Below, piece after piece: positions 32,613 through 40,384 of a DNA stretch of 64,000 nt. This DNA is from CALMKX01 sp036274895 (GTDB lineage: Bacteria; Acidobacteriota; Thermoanaerobaculia; Multivoradales; SZUA-115), in NCBI GenBank assembly GCA_036274895.1, contig DASUEU010000074.1:53920-117919 (forward strand), written 5' to 3'. Under the pieces are notes generated by a model that searched no databases, had not been told where the DNA came from, and worked only from the letters and a program-made list of their open reading frames with translations. The translations under genes and the position numbers were made by a program. The first letter of the stretch is position 1, and every line of letters begins with the position of its first letter.

Positions 32613-33931
32613 CCATCCTGGCCGAGCCGGCCACCGGGCAGGAAGCCCAGGTCGGCAGCGTCTTCGTCTCGAACTACCCGCCCTTCTCCTTCTGGCAGCG
32701 GGAGCTGGTCTCCGAGGCCCTGGCGGCCCTCGACCGCCCACCTCGCCCCGGTGTGCCGCTGGGCCTCTACCTGCACATCCCGTTCTGTCGCAAGCGCTGT
32801 AAGTTTTGCTACTTCCGCGTCTACACCGACAAGAACCACGACGAGATCGGCTCCTACTTGGACGCCCTGGCCCGCGAGGTGGAGATGCTCGCCGAGCGGC
32901 CGGCCATTGCCGGGCGCGGCCTGGACTTCGTCTACATCGGTGGCGGCACCCCTTCCTACCTCTCGGTCAAGCAGCTCGGGGGCTTGGCGGAGCGCCTGCA
33001 CGCCGCCCTGCCCTGGGAGGGGGCGAGGGAGGTCACCTTCGAGTGCGAGCCGGGCACCCTCTCGCTGGCCAAGCTCCAGGCGATCAAGGAGATCGGTACC
33101 ACCCGCCTGTCGCTGGGCGTCGAGAACTTCGACGACGAGATCCTGCGCACCAACGGCCGGGCCCACGAGTCGAAGGAAATCGATCGCTGCCTGCCGTGGA
33201 TCGACCAGGTCGGCTTCGATCAGCTCAACATCGACTTGATCGCCGGCATGCTCGGCGAGACCTGGGAGCGCTGGCGGCGCACCATCGAGCGCACCATCGA
33301 GCTGGCTCCGGACAGCGTCACGATCTATCAGCTCGAGCTGCCCTTCAACACCAACTTCGCCCACGGCGTGATCGAGGGCAGCCTCGGCCAAGGGCTGGCC
33401 GACTGGCAGCAGAAGCGGGAATGGCACGACTACGCCATCGACCGCCTGGGCGAGGCCGGCTACGTGCGCTCGAGCGCCTACACCATGGTCAAGGGCGACG
33501 GTCGCACGCAGTTCGTCTACCGCAACTCGGTGTGGCAGGGCTGCGACCTCGCCGCCGCCGGGGTGGCCTCCTTCGGCCACGTCAACGGGGTCCACATGCA
33601 GAACGTCGACGGCTGGGGCGAGTACATCGCCACCGTGCGCGAAGGCCGGCTGCCCCTGGGCCGGGCCTACGTCACCAGCGAGCGCGAGCGGCTCACCCGC
33701 GAGCTGATCCTCCAGCTCAAGCTCGGTGAGCTGGGTGGGGACTACTTCCACGCCAAGTTCGGTGTCGACGTGTTCGCCGAGCTCGCCCCCGCTTTCGAGC
33801 GCCTGGCCGAGCGGGGCATGGTCGAGCTAGGGCACAACCGAGTGAGCCTGACCCGCCAGGGCCTGCTGCGGGTCGACACCCTGCTGCCGGAGCTGTACGA
33901 CCCGAAGTTCCGCGACTCCCGCTACACCTGA
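32609..33931 (+). CDS. HemN/HemW-like radical SAM protein
   Basis: The 440-residue protein carries the radical SAM cluster motif at C60, C64 and C67 (LHIPFCRKRCKFCYF), FVYIGGGTPSYLS, CEPGTLSLAKL, TTRLSLGVENFDDEILRTNG and FDQLNIDLIAGMLGETWERW, as in the coproporphyrinogen-oxidase-like (HemN/HemW/HutW) superfamily, plus a C-terminal HemN-type winged domain. The CYFRVYTDKN stretch after the cluster differs from both HemN and HemW, and the operon has no haem genes, so a specialised role such as methyl transfer, carbon-skeleton rearrangement or tetrapyrrole handling is likelier than housekeeping haem synthesis. Exact chemistry is unknown. Confidence 0.85.
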   Translation: MTILAEPATGQEAQVGSVFVSNYPPFSFWQRELVSEALAALDRPPRPGVPLGLYLHIPFCRKRCKFCYFRVYTDKNHDEIGSYLDALAREVEMLAERPAIAGRGLDFVYIGGGTPSYLSVKQLGGLAERLHAALPWEGAREVTFECEPGTLSLAKLQAIKEIGTTRLSLGVENFDDEILRTNGRAHESKEIDRCLPWIDQVGFDQLNIDLIAGMLGETWERWRRTIERTIELAPDSVTIYQLELPFNTNFAHGVIEGSLGQGLADWQQKREWHDYAIDRLGEAGYVRSSAYTMVKGDGRTQFVYRNSVWQGCDLAAAGVASFGHVNGVHMQNVDGWGEYIATVREGRLPLGRAYVTSERERLTRELILQLKLGELGGDYFHAKFGVDVFAELAPAFERLAERGMVELGHNRVSLTRQGLLRVDTLLPELYDPKFRDSRYT

Positions 33932-33957
33932 GCTCGACCGAAACGGAGGAAGCCGCC

Positions 33958-35199
33958 GTGAGCACACCAGCCCTCGCCCGCCCGCTCGTCCGCCTCGCCC
34001 TCTCGGCCGTGCTCCTTTCCGTGTTGCTTCCTGGGGTGGCCGCGGGGGCCGACTGGCCCCAGTACCGCGGCCCGGCCCGCGACGGCCGCTCGGCCGAGAC
34101 CGGCCTGCTGGCCGCCTGGCCCATGGCCGGGCCGCAGGTGCTGTGGCGCGCCCCCCTGGGGGACGGCTACTCCGGCATGGCCGTGGCCGGCGGCAGGGTC
34201 TACACCGTCTTCGGCGCTGGGCGGGACGAGATCGTCATCGCCTTCGACGCCGCCACCGGCAAGGAGGTTTGGCGCCAGCGCCTGGACGGCTACCGCTCCG
34301 ACGACATGGGCGGCGGCCCCCGGTCGACCCCGACGGTGGCCGGCGGCCTGCTCTACGCCCTGTCCTCGAGCGGCCGGCTCGCGGCCCTCGACGCCGCCAC
34401 CGGCGAGGGCAAGTGGGAGGTGGACCTGGTCGCGGCCTACGGTGCGCGAATCCCACAATGGGGAGTGTCGATCTCGCCTCTGGTCGAGGGGGACCTGCTC
34501 CTGCTCGACGTGGGCGGCAAGCCCGGGCACTCGCTGGTGGCCTTGAACAAGACCACCGGCAAGCTGGCCTGGGCCGCGGAGAGCGGCTCCCCCGGCTACT
34601 CGGCGCCCCTGGCGGTGACCGCCCAGGGCGTGCGCCAGGTTCTCTTTTTCACCGGTGCGGGCCTGGTGTCGGTCGATCCAGCCGTTGGCAAGCCCCTTTG
34701 GCGCTTCCCCTGGAAGACCGACTACGACGTCAACGCCGCCATGCCGGTCTTCCTGCCGCCGGATCGGGTGTTCATCAGCTCGAGCTACGGCACCGGTGCG
34801 GCGCTGCTCCGGATCGAGAAACAAGGCTCCGGCCTGGCCGTACAGGAGGTCTGGCGGAGCAAGGTGATGAAGAACCACTTCAACAGCTCGGTGCTGGTGG
34901 GCGACCACCTCTATGGCTTCGACGACGGCACTTTGAAGTGCATCGTCGCCGCCACGGGGGAGGAGAAGTGGCGCCAGCGCGGCTTCAACAAGGGCTCGCT
35001 GCTCTATGCCGACGGCCGTCTGCTGGTGCTCTCCGAGCAGGGGGTGCTGGCGCTGGTGGAGGCCTCCCCGGAGGCCTACCGGGAAACCGGCCGGATGACC
35101 GTCTTCACCGCCCGCACCTGGACCATGCCGAGCCTGGCCGACGGCCGCCTCTTCGTCCGGAGCGGCGCCGAGCTGGTGGCGCTCAAGGTGAGCCGCTGA
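33958..35199 (+). CDS. Exported PQQ-like beta-propeller protein (6)
   Basis: The 413-residue protein starts at GTG 33958 (ACGGAGGA upstream) with a signal peptide (AVLLSVLLPGVAAG), followed by WPQYRGPARDGRSAETG, the same opening as the propellers at 21280 and 23743. Blades include FDAATGKEVWRQRLDG, LDAATGEGKWEVDL and LNKTTGKLAWAAES. It sits between the radical SAM gene and the TonB receptor, with gaps of 26 and 44 bases. Confidence 0.87.
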   Translation: MSTPALARPLVRLALSAVLLSVLLPGVAAGADWPQYRGPARDGRSAETGLLAAWPMAGPQVLWRAPLGDGYSGMAVAGGRVYTVFGAGRDEIVIAFDAATGKEVWRQRLDGYRSDDMGGGPRSTPTVAGGLLYALSSSGRLAALDAATGEGKWEVDLVAAYGARIPQWGVSISPLVEGDLLLLDVGGKPGHSLVALNKTTGKLAWAAESGSPGYSAPLAVTAQGVRQVLFFTGAGLVSVDPAVGKPLWRFPWKTDYDVNAAMPVFLPPDRVFISSSYGTGAALLRIEKQGSGLAVQEVWRSKVMKNHFNSSVLVGDHLYGFDDGTLKCIVAATGEEKWRQRGFNKGSLLYADGRLLVLSEQGVLALVEASPEAYRETGRMTVFTARTWTMPSLADGRLFVRSGAELVALKVSR

Positions 35200-35243
35200 C
35201 GTAGACCAACTTCGAGAGCGAAACAACGAGGGAGAGCGCAGAG

Positions 35244-37403
35244 ATGATTGTCTGGAATGACCTTCTGGTGCGGCGCACGCTGGTAGCTGGCGCTTTCGCC
35301 TTGATCTTGACCCTGCCGGCCGTCGCCCAGGAACCTAGCGAATCCGTTGCGGAACCCGAGACCATCGAAGCCACCCCCACCGAGGCCCTGCCGCGGGTGC
35401 AGGAGTTCGCGCGCGTGGAGGCCAGCTTGCCCTACGCCCCGAGCTCCAACACCATCGCCACCAAGCTGCCCACCGACCTCAAGTGGACGCCCGCGATCAT
35501 CGGCGTGGTCGAGTCGCCAGTGATGGACGAGCGCAACGCCCGCATCCTGGGTGATGCCCTGGCGAGCGTCGCCGGCGTGAACGTGCAGACCGGCGCCGGC
35601 GTCTTCGACTTCTTCGTCCTGCGCGGCTTCGACTCGCTCTCCTCGGCCCAGGTGCTCACCGACGGCGCTCCCGAGCCGGAGGCCACCTTCTACCAGCTCT
35701 ACAACGTCGAGCGGGTGGAGGTCTTCAAGGGCCCGGCGAGCTTCCTCTACGGCTCGAACCCCCTCTCGGGCGCCGTCAACCTGGTGCGCAAACAGCCCAT
35801 CCCGGTCGGTTTCGCCCGCTTCGAGGTCGGCGGCGGCAGCTTCGGCACCCTGGAGGGCGAAGTGGACGCCGGCACCGCCCTGGGCTCGGACGCCGCCTCC
35901 TTCCGGTTGAACGGCATGTGGCGCGAGAGCGACGGCTTCCGCGACGGCAAGGAGTCGAGCGTCTGGGCCGTCAACCCGGCCTTCACCTTCCTGCCCAGCG
36001 AGGCCACCACCATCAACTTGAACCTCGAGCTGGCGAGCTCCGACTTCGTGCCGGACGGCGGCCAGCCCTTCAACCCCGGGCGCGGCGGGCGGCTGTTCCC
36101 GGTCTCCCGCGAGCTGTCCTACGACCGCCCCGGGGATTTCTCCGAGCAGGAAGCGACCCGGGCCCAGCTCGACGTCCAGCACCGCTTCTCGGGCCGCTTC
36201 TCCCTGCGCAACAAGGCCTACTACCGGGGCCTGGACTGGCAGACTGCCGGCACCCTGCTGCTGGACGTTCGCGAGGTGCCGTTCCTGGGCACGGTGATCA
36301 CCCGGGGCGCCTCCACCCTGGACGACGACCAGCGCTTCTTCGGCAACCAGCTCGAGGCCATCTACTGGTTCGAGACCGGCTCCGTGCGCCACCGCCTGCT
36401 GGCCGGCGTGGAGCTGTTCGAGGGCCGCGACGAGTACACCGTCACCTTCGACACGGTGGACCTGGTCGACCCCGAAGCCAACGTCCTGCCCTTCCCGGTG
36501 CCGCCGGCCGGCGTACCGGACATGGTCGGGGACACCCGCACCCGCGTGCTGGCTCCCTATCTGATCGACCAGATCATCCCCTCCGAGCGCTGGCAGATCC
36601 TGCTCGGCGCCCGCTTCGATTCGATCGACTTCGAGGACGAGGTCTCGGGAACCGAGCGCTCGGACGACCAGCTCTCGCCCATGCTCGGGGTGGTCTTCCA
36701 GCCGGTCCCCGGCACCTCGCTCTACGCCAACGTCTCGGAGGCCTTTGCGCCGCCCTCGCCGCGGGTGGTGGGAGAGCGCCGGCCCGAGGAGAGCCGTCAG
36801 GTCGAGGTCGGCATCCGCCAGAAGCTCTTCGGCGACCGCCTCTCGGCCACCCTCGCCGCCTTCGAGATCGAGCGCGAGAACATCGCCATCGCCGACGACA
36901 ACGGCTTCACCCAGCAGGCCGGCGACCAGCGCTCGCGGGGCCTGGAGCTGGAGCTGGCCGGGGACCTGACACCCGACCTCTCCCTGCTCTTCTCCTGGGC
37001 CTACACCGACTCCGAGCTGACCCGCTTCAACGAGGTCTTCCAGGTGCCGGGCCCGGCCGGTCCCATCGTCTTCGTCGTGGACCGCTCCGGCAACCGCGCG
37101 CCCTTCGCCCCCGAGCACCTCGGCACCTTGTGGCTGAGCTACCGTCTGGCCGGCGGCTTTCGCCTGGGCGGGGGCGGCCGTTACCTCTCGGACCAGTTCA
37201 TCGCCGAGGACAACGTCCACGAGATCCCGGGCTACTTCCTGGCGGATGCGGCCCTGAGCTGGTCGCGCAACGACCTGGTGGTGAGCCTCAATGGCCGCAA
37301 CCTCACCGACGAGGACTACGAGACCCGCGCCTTCGGCTCCCTCTCGGTGATCCCGGCCGAGTCGCGGAGCTTCTCCCTGCGGGTGGGCTATCGCCTGCCC
37401 TGA
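35244..37403 (+). CDS. TonB-dependent siderophore-type receptor
   Basis: The 719-residue protein is an outer-membrane TonB-dependent receptor. A signal peptide ends near VAQ (about residue 29). The plug domain includes LGDALASVAGVNVQTGAGVF and the hallmark YQLYNVERVEVFKGPASFLY followed by GSNPLSGAVNLV. A 22-strand barrel follows, with APYLIDQIIPSERWQILLGA, the SLYANVSEAFAPPSPR segment found in siderophore receptors, and a final VSLNGRNLTDEDYETRAFGS and SRSFSLRVGYRLP. The ligand class is most like ferric-siderophore receptors but may be another large metal- or sugar-linked molecule. No TonB/ExbBD genes are nearby. Upstream GAGGGAGAG serves ATG 35244. Confidence 0.92.
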   Translation: MIVWNDLLVRRTLVAGAFALILTLPAVAQEPSESVAEPETIEATPTEALPRVQEFARVEASLPYAPSSNTIATKLPTDLKWTPAIIGVVESPVMDERNARILGDALASVAGVNVQTGAGVFDFFVLRGFDSLSSAQVLTDGAPEPEATFYQLYNVERVEVFKGPASFLYGSNPLSGAVNLVRKQPIPVGFARFEVGGGSFGTLEGEVDAGTALGSDAASFRLNGMWRESDGFRDGKESSVWAVNPAFTFLPSEATTINLNLELASSDFVPDGGQPFNPGRGGRLFPVSRELSYDRPGDFSEQEATRAQLDVQHRFSGRFSLRNKAYYRGLDWQTAGTLLLDVREVPFLGTVITRGASTLDDDQRFFGNQLEAIYWFETGSVRHRLLAGVELFEGRDEYTVTFDTVDLVDPEANVLPFPVPPAGVPDMVGDTRTRVLAPYLIDQIIPSERWQILLGARFDSIDFEDEVSGTERSDDQLSPMLGVVFQPVPGTSLYANVSEAFAPPSPRVVGERRPEESRQVEVGIRQKLFGDRLSATLAAFEIERENIAIADDNGFTQQAGDQRSRGLELELAGDLTPDLSLLFSWAYTDSELTRFNEVFQVPGPAGPIVFVVDRSGNRAPFAPEHLGTLWLSYRLAGGFRLGGGGRYLSDQFIAEDNVHEIPGYFLADAALSWSRNDLVVSLNGRNLTDEDYETRAFGSLSVIPAESRSFSLRVGYRLP

Positions 37404-37426
37404 GCACGCTTTCGGAGGATCCCAGG

Positions 37427-38695
37427 ATGAACCAGGAACAGTTCGACGTGGTGGTGATCGGCGGCGGCCCGGCGGGGGCCACCGCGGCCACCCTGGTGGC
37501 CATGGCCGGCCACCGGGTGCTGCTCGCCGAGAAGTCCACCGAGCCGCAGTTCAAGATCGGCGAGTCGCTGATGCCGGCTACCTACTGGACCTTCGAGCGA
37601 CTGGGGATCCTCCCGAAGATGAAGGCCAGCCACTTCCCGGCCAAGCACAGCGTGCAGTTCTACACCAAGACCGGCAAGGCCACGAGCCCCTTCTACTTCT
37701 TCGAGAACGACCCGCACGAGAGCTCCCAGACCTGGCAGGTGCGGCGCAGCGAGTTCGATCAGATGATGCTGGACAACGCCGCGGACAAAGGCGTCACCGT
37801 GCGTCGCGGCGCCGGGGTGTCGAAGGTCCACTGGCAGGGCGACCGGGCAACTGGGGTGAGCATCCAGCCGGCGGACGGGGAGCCCTACGAGGTCGCCTGC
37901 CGCGTGCTGGTGGACGCCTCCGGGCAGAGCACGGTGGTGGCCCGCTCGCGGGGGCTCCTGGTCAACGAGCCGAATCTCAAGAACGTCGCCTACTTCAGCC
38001 ACTTCGAGGGCGCCCTGCGCGACCCGGGCATCGACGAGGGGGCGACCCTGGTGCTCCACACCAGCGACCAGAAGGCCTGGTTCTGGTACATCCCCCTGCC
38101 CGACGACGTGGTCTCCGTGGGCGTGGTCGGTCCCGTGAGCCACCTGGTGGAGGGGCGGGCGGGCGATCCCCAGCAGGTCTTCGAGGAGGAGCTGGCCCGC
38201 TGCCCGCCGCTGGTGCCCCGTCTCGCCGAGTCTCGCCAGACCATGCCGATGCGCGCCCTGCGCGACTTCTCCTACCGCTCCCGCGAGGTGGCGGGGGACG
38301 GATGGGTGCTGGTCGGCGACGCCTTCGCCTTCATCGATCCGATCTACTCGAGCGGCGTCCTGCTGGCCCTGAAATCGGGGGAGATGGCCGCTGATGCCGT
38401 CGTCGATGGGTTGGCCAAAGGCGACCTCTCGGCGGCCCAGCTCGGCCGCTTCAAGGACGAGCTGTCCGCAGGCATGGAAGCCCTGCGCAAGCTGGTCTAT
38501 GCCTTCTACGACCAGGACTTCAGCTTCGCCCGCTTCCTCGAGAGGCACCCCGGGTACCGCAAGCACATCGTCAACCTGCTGATCGGCAACGTCGATCGGC
38601 CGGTCGAGGGGCTCTTCGACGCCATGAGCGAGATGATCGCCCTGCCCCAGAGCCCGGACTTCGACTCTCCCCTGGTGCGGGCGGTGCCGGCCTGA
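37427..38695 (+). CDS. FAD-dependent halogenase-like oxidoreductase
   Basis: The 422-residue protein has an N-terminal FAD-binding GGGPAG motif (residues 12-17), KIGESLMPATYWTFERLG (lysine 43), WFWYIP at 218-223 matching the WxWxIP signature of flavin-dependent halogenases, and GDAFAFIDPIYSSGVLLAL, the C-terminal FAD motif. The KxGES plus DPxxSSG layout is seen in CmlS/variant-B halogenases and in related flavin monooxygenases or geranylgeranyl-reductase-like enzymes, so actual halogenation is not assured. A reduced-flavin supply gene is not visible. ATG 37427 has GGAGGAT upstream and lies 23 bases after the TonB receptor gene. Confidence 0.82.
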   Translation: MNQEQFDVVVIGGGPAGATAATLVAMAGHRVLLAEKSTEPQFKIGESLMPATYWTFERLGILPKMKASHFPAKHSVQFYTKTGKATSPFYFFENDPHESSQTWQVRRSEFDQMMLDNAADKGVTVRRGAGVSKVHWQGDRATGVSIQPADGEPYEVACRVLVDASGQSTVVARSRGLLVNEPNLKNVAYFSHFEGALRDPGIDEGATLVLHTSDQKAWFWYIPLPDDVVSVGVVGPVSHLVEGRAGDPQQVFEEELARCPPLVPRLAESRQTMPMRALRDFSYRSREVAGDGWVLVGDAFAFIDPIYSSGVLLALKSGEMAADAVVDGLAKGDLSAAQLGRFKDELSAGMEALRKLVYAFYDQDFSFARFLERHPGYRKHIVNLLIGNVDRPVEGLFDAMSEMIALPQSPDFDSPLVRAVPA

Positions 38696-38702
38696 TCCAC
38701 CC

Positions 38703-38915
38703 ATGACACCGCCGACGCGCCGACGCGCCGCCTGGTGCCTCCTGGCCGGGGCGGCACTGCTGCGCCAGGACCTCTGGCTGCGCTGGGACGCTCGCCTGGT
38801 CGCCGGGCTGCCGGTGTCCCTGGCCTACCAGGCGGCCTTCTGCGTGGTGGTGGCAGGGGTGCTGGCCCTCGCCGTCCGTTGGGCCTGGCCGAAGGATCTG
38901 GGAGAGGGCCAGTGA
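38703..38915 (+). CDS. DUF3311-like small membrane protein
   Basis: The 70-residue protein has two hydrophobic helices (about 9-20 and 36-58) separated by a charged loop (RQDLWLRWDARLVAGLPVSL). Small DUF3311-type proteins of this size are commonly encoded just before sodium:solute symporters and are thought to be accessory subunits. Here the TGA overlaps the symporter GTG by four bases, fitting that pattern. The family assignment rests on size, topology and position more than on strong sequence motifs. Confidence 0.68.
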   Translation: MTPPTRRRAAWCLLAGAALLRQDLWLRWDARLVAGLPVSLAYQAAFCVVVAGVLALAVRWAWPKDLGEGQ

Positions 38916-40384
38916 CCCTCGCCCTGGTCGGCGTCTACCTGGCAGCGCTGGTGGCCATCGGGGCCCTCTCCGGCCGCTTCGCTCGCGGCACCGGAGAGGA
39001 TTTCTTCCTCGCCTCGCGCACCATCGGGCCGGTGGTCCTGCTCGCCTCGCTGGTGGGCACCCACATGACGGCGTTCTCCATTCTCGGCGCCTCGGGGGAG
39101 TCCTACCACCGCGGCATCGGGGTCTTCGGCCTCATGGCCTCTTCCTCGGCTCTGGTGGTGCCGGCTCTCTTCCTCTTCATCGGCACCCGGCTGTGGGCCC
39201 TGGGTAAGCGCCACGGCTTCTTGACCCAGGTGGAGCTGGTGCGCGCGCGCTGGGGCTCGGAGCCGCTGGCGATCAGCCTGCTGGTGCTGCTGGTGGTGCT
39301 GCTGGTGCCCTATCTGCTGATCGGCATCAAGGGCGCCGGCCTGACCTTGAACGAGGCTTCCGGGGGCTCGATCCCGGTGGCCGCCGGCTCCTTCCTGGTC
39401 GGGGCGGTGGTGGTGGCCTACGTGGCCTGGGGCGGCATGCGCGGCACGGCCTGGGTGAACACCTTCCAGACCGCGATCTTCGTCACCCTGGGGGCCGTGG
39501 CCTTCTGGGTGGTGGTGCGGGGCGGTGGCGGGCTGTCGGCGTTGATGGCCAAGGTCGCGGCCGAGGAGCCCAAGCTGCTGGTGCAGGGGGACGCCATCCG
39601 CCCCCTCGAGATGCTCACCTACCTGACCATCCCGATCTCCGCGGCCACCTTTCCCCACCTGGTCACCCATTGGCTCACCGCCAAGAGCGCCCGGGCCTTT
39701 CGCTTCTCGGTGGTGGCCTACCCCTTCTGCGTCGCCCTGGTGTGGCTGCCCAGCGTGGTGCTGGGGGTGATCGGCAAGGTGGAGGTGCCGGGCCTCGCCG
39801 GGCCGGCGTCGAGCTCGGTGGTGGTGCGGCTGATCGAGCGCTTCGCCCCGGCCGGGCTCGAGGCCCTGCTCACCGCCGGCCTCTTCGCCGCGGTGATGGC
39901 TTCGCTCGACTCCCAGGTGCTCGCCCTGGGCAACCTTTTCACCCGCGACGTGGTGGGCCGCTACGGCTTCGGCGGGCGGCTGTCCGAACGGGGGCAGGTG
40001 CTCTCCGGGCGCCTCTTCGTGGCCGGCATCGTGGTGGTCGCCTGCCTGGTCTCGCTGGTCTTCGAGCGCAGCCTGTTCAAGCTCGGGGTGATCTGCTTCT
40101 CGGGCTTCACCGGCCTCTTCCCGCTGCTGGTGGCCGCCCTCTTCTGGCGCCGGGCCACCGCCGCCGGAGCCCTGGCCTCGGTGCTGGTGACCGCCGTTTC
40201 CTGGGCCTTCTTCGCCCTCCGGAGCTTCCAGAACCCGGCCTACACCGTCGGGGACACCGGCATCCTGCCGGCGGCCGTGATCTTGTTGCTGTCCTCGCTG
40301 GCGCTGTGGGCGGTGTCCCTGCTGACCAGACCGCCGGGAGAGGAGAGGTTGGCCGGTTTCTTCGGGAGAGGGGCGGAGGCATGA
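38912..40384 (+). CDS. Sodium:solute symporter (SSS family)
   Basis: The 490-residue protein has about 13 transmembrane helices. SSS marks are SGRFARGTGEDFFLASRTIG after helix 1, the HMTAFSILGASGESYHRGIG region, GGMRGTAWVNTFQTAIF (equivalent to the GG-R-T-D-QT motif around helix 6) and LLTAGLFAAVMASLDSQVLALG near helix 9. Members import sugars, amino acids, vitamins or organic acids with Na+. The substrate here may be a precursor or breakdown product handled by the neighbouring enzymes. GTG 38912 overlaps the DUF3311-like gene; the stop overlaps the glycosyltransferase start. Confidence 0.93.
   Translation: MTLALVGVYLAALVAIGALSGRFARGTGEDFFLASRTIGPVVLLASLVGTHMTAFSILGASGESYHRGIGVFGLMASSSALVVPALFLFIGTRLWALGKRHGFLTQVELVRARWGSEPLAISLLVLLVVLLVPYLLIGIKGAGLTLNEASGGSIPVAAGSFLVGAVVVAYVAWGGMRGTAWVNTFQTAIFVTLGAVAFWVVVRGGGGLSALMAKVAAEEPKLLVQGDAIRPLEMLTYLTIPISAATFPHLVTHWLTAKSARAFRFSVVAYPFCVALVWLPSVVLGVIGKVEVPGLAGPASSSVVVRLIERFAPAGLEALLTAGLFAAVMASLDSQVLALGNLFTRDVVGRYGFGGRLSERGQVLSGRLFVAGIVVVACLVSLVFERSLFKLGVICFSGFTGLFPLLVAALFWRRATAAGALASVLVTAVSWAFFALRSFQNPAYTVGDTGILPAAVILLLSSLALWAVSLLTRPPGEERLAGFFGRGAEA

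Noticed and set aside
32609..33931. Housekeeping coproporphyrinogen oxidase (hemN) or HemW
   Set aside because: The superfamily is right, but the sequence after the cluster and the operon context do not fit haem synthesis, so no gene symbol was given.
14498..35199. True PQQ-dependent dehydrogenases
   Set aside because: The repeats are of the PQQ-like propeller type shared with BamB; no quinoprotein cofactor or metal-binding residues or cytochrome c motifs (CxxCH) were seen.
35076..37220. A 714-codon open frame on the - strand
   Set aside because: It lies antisense to the TonB receptor, which has an unambiguous plug and barrel; the reverse product is a GC shadow.
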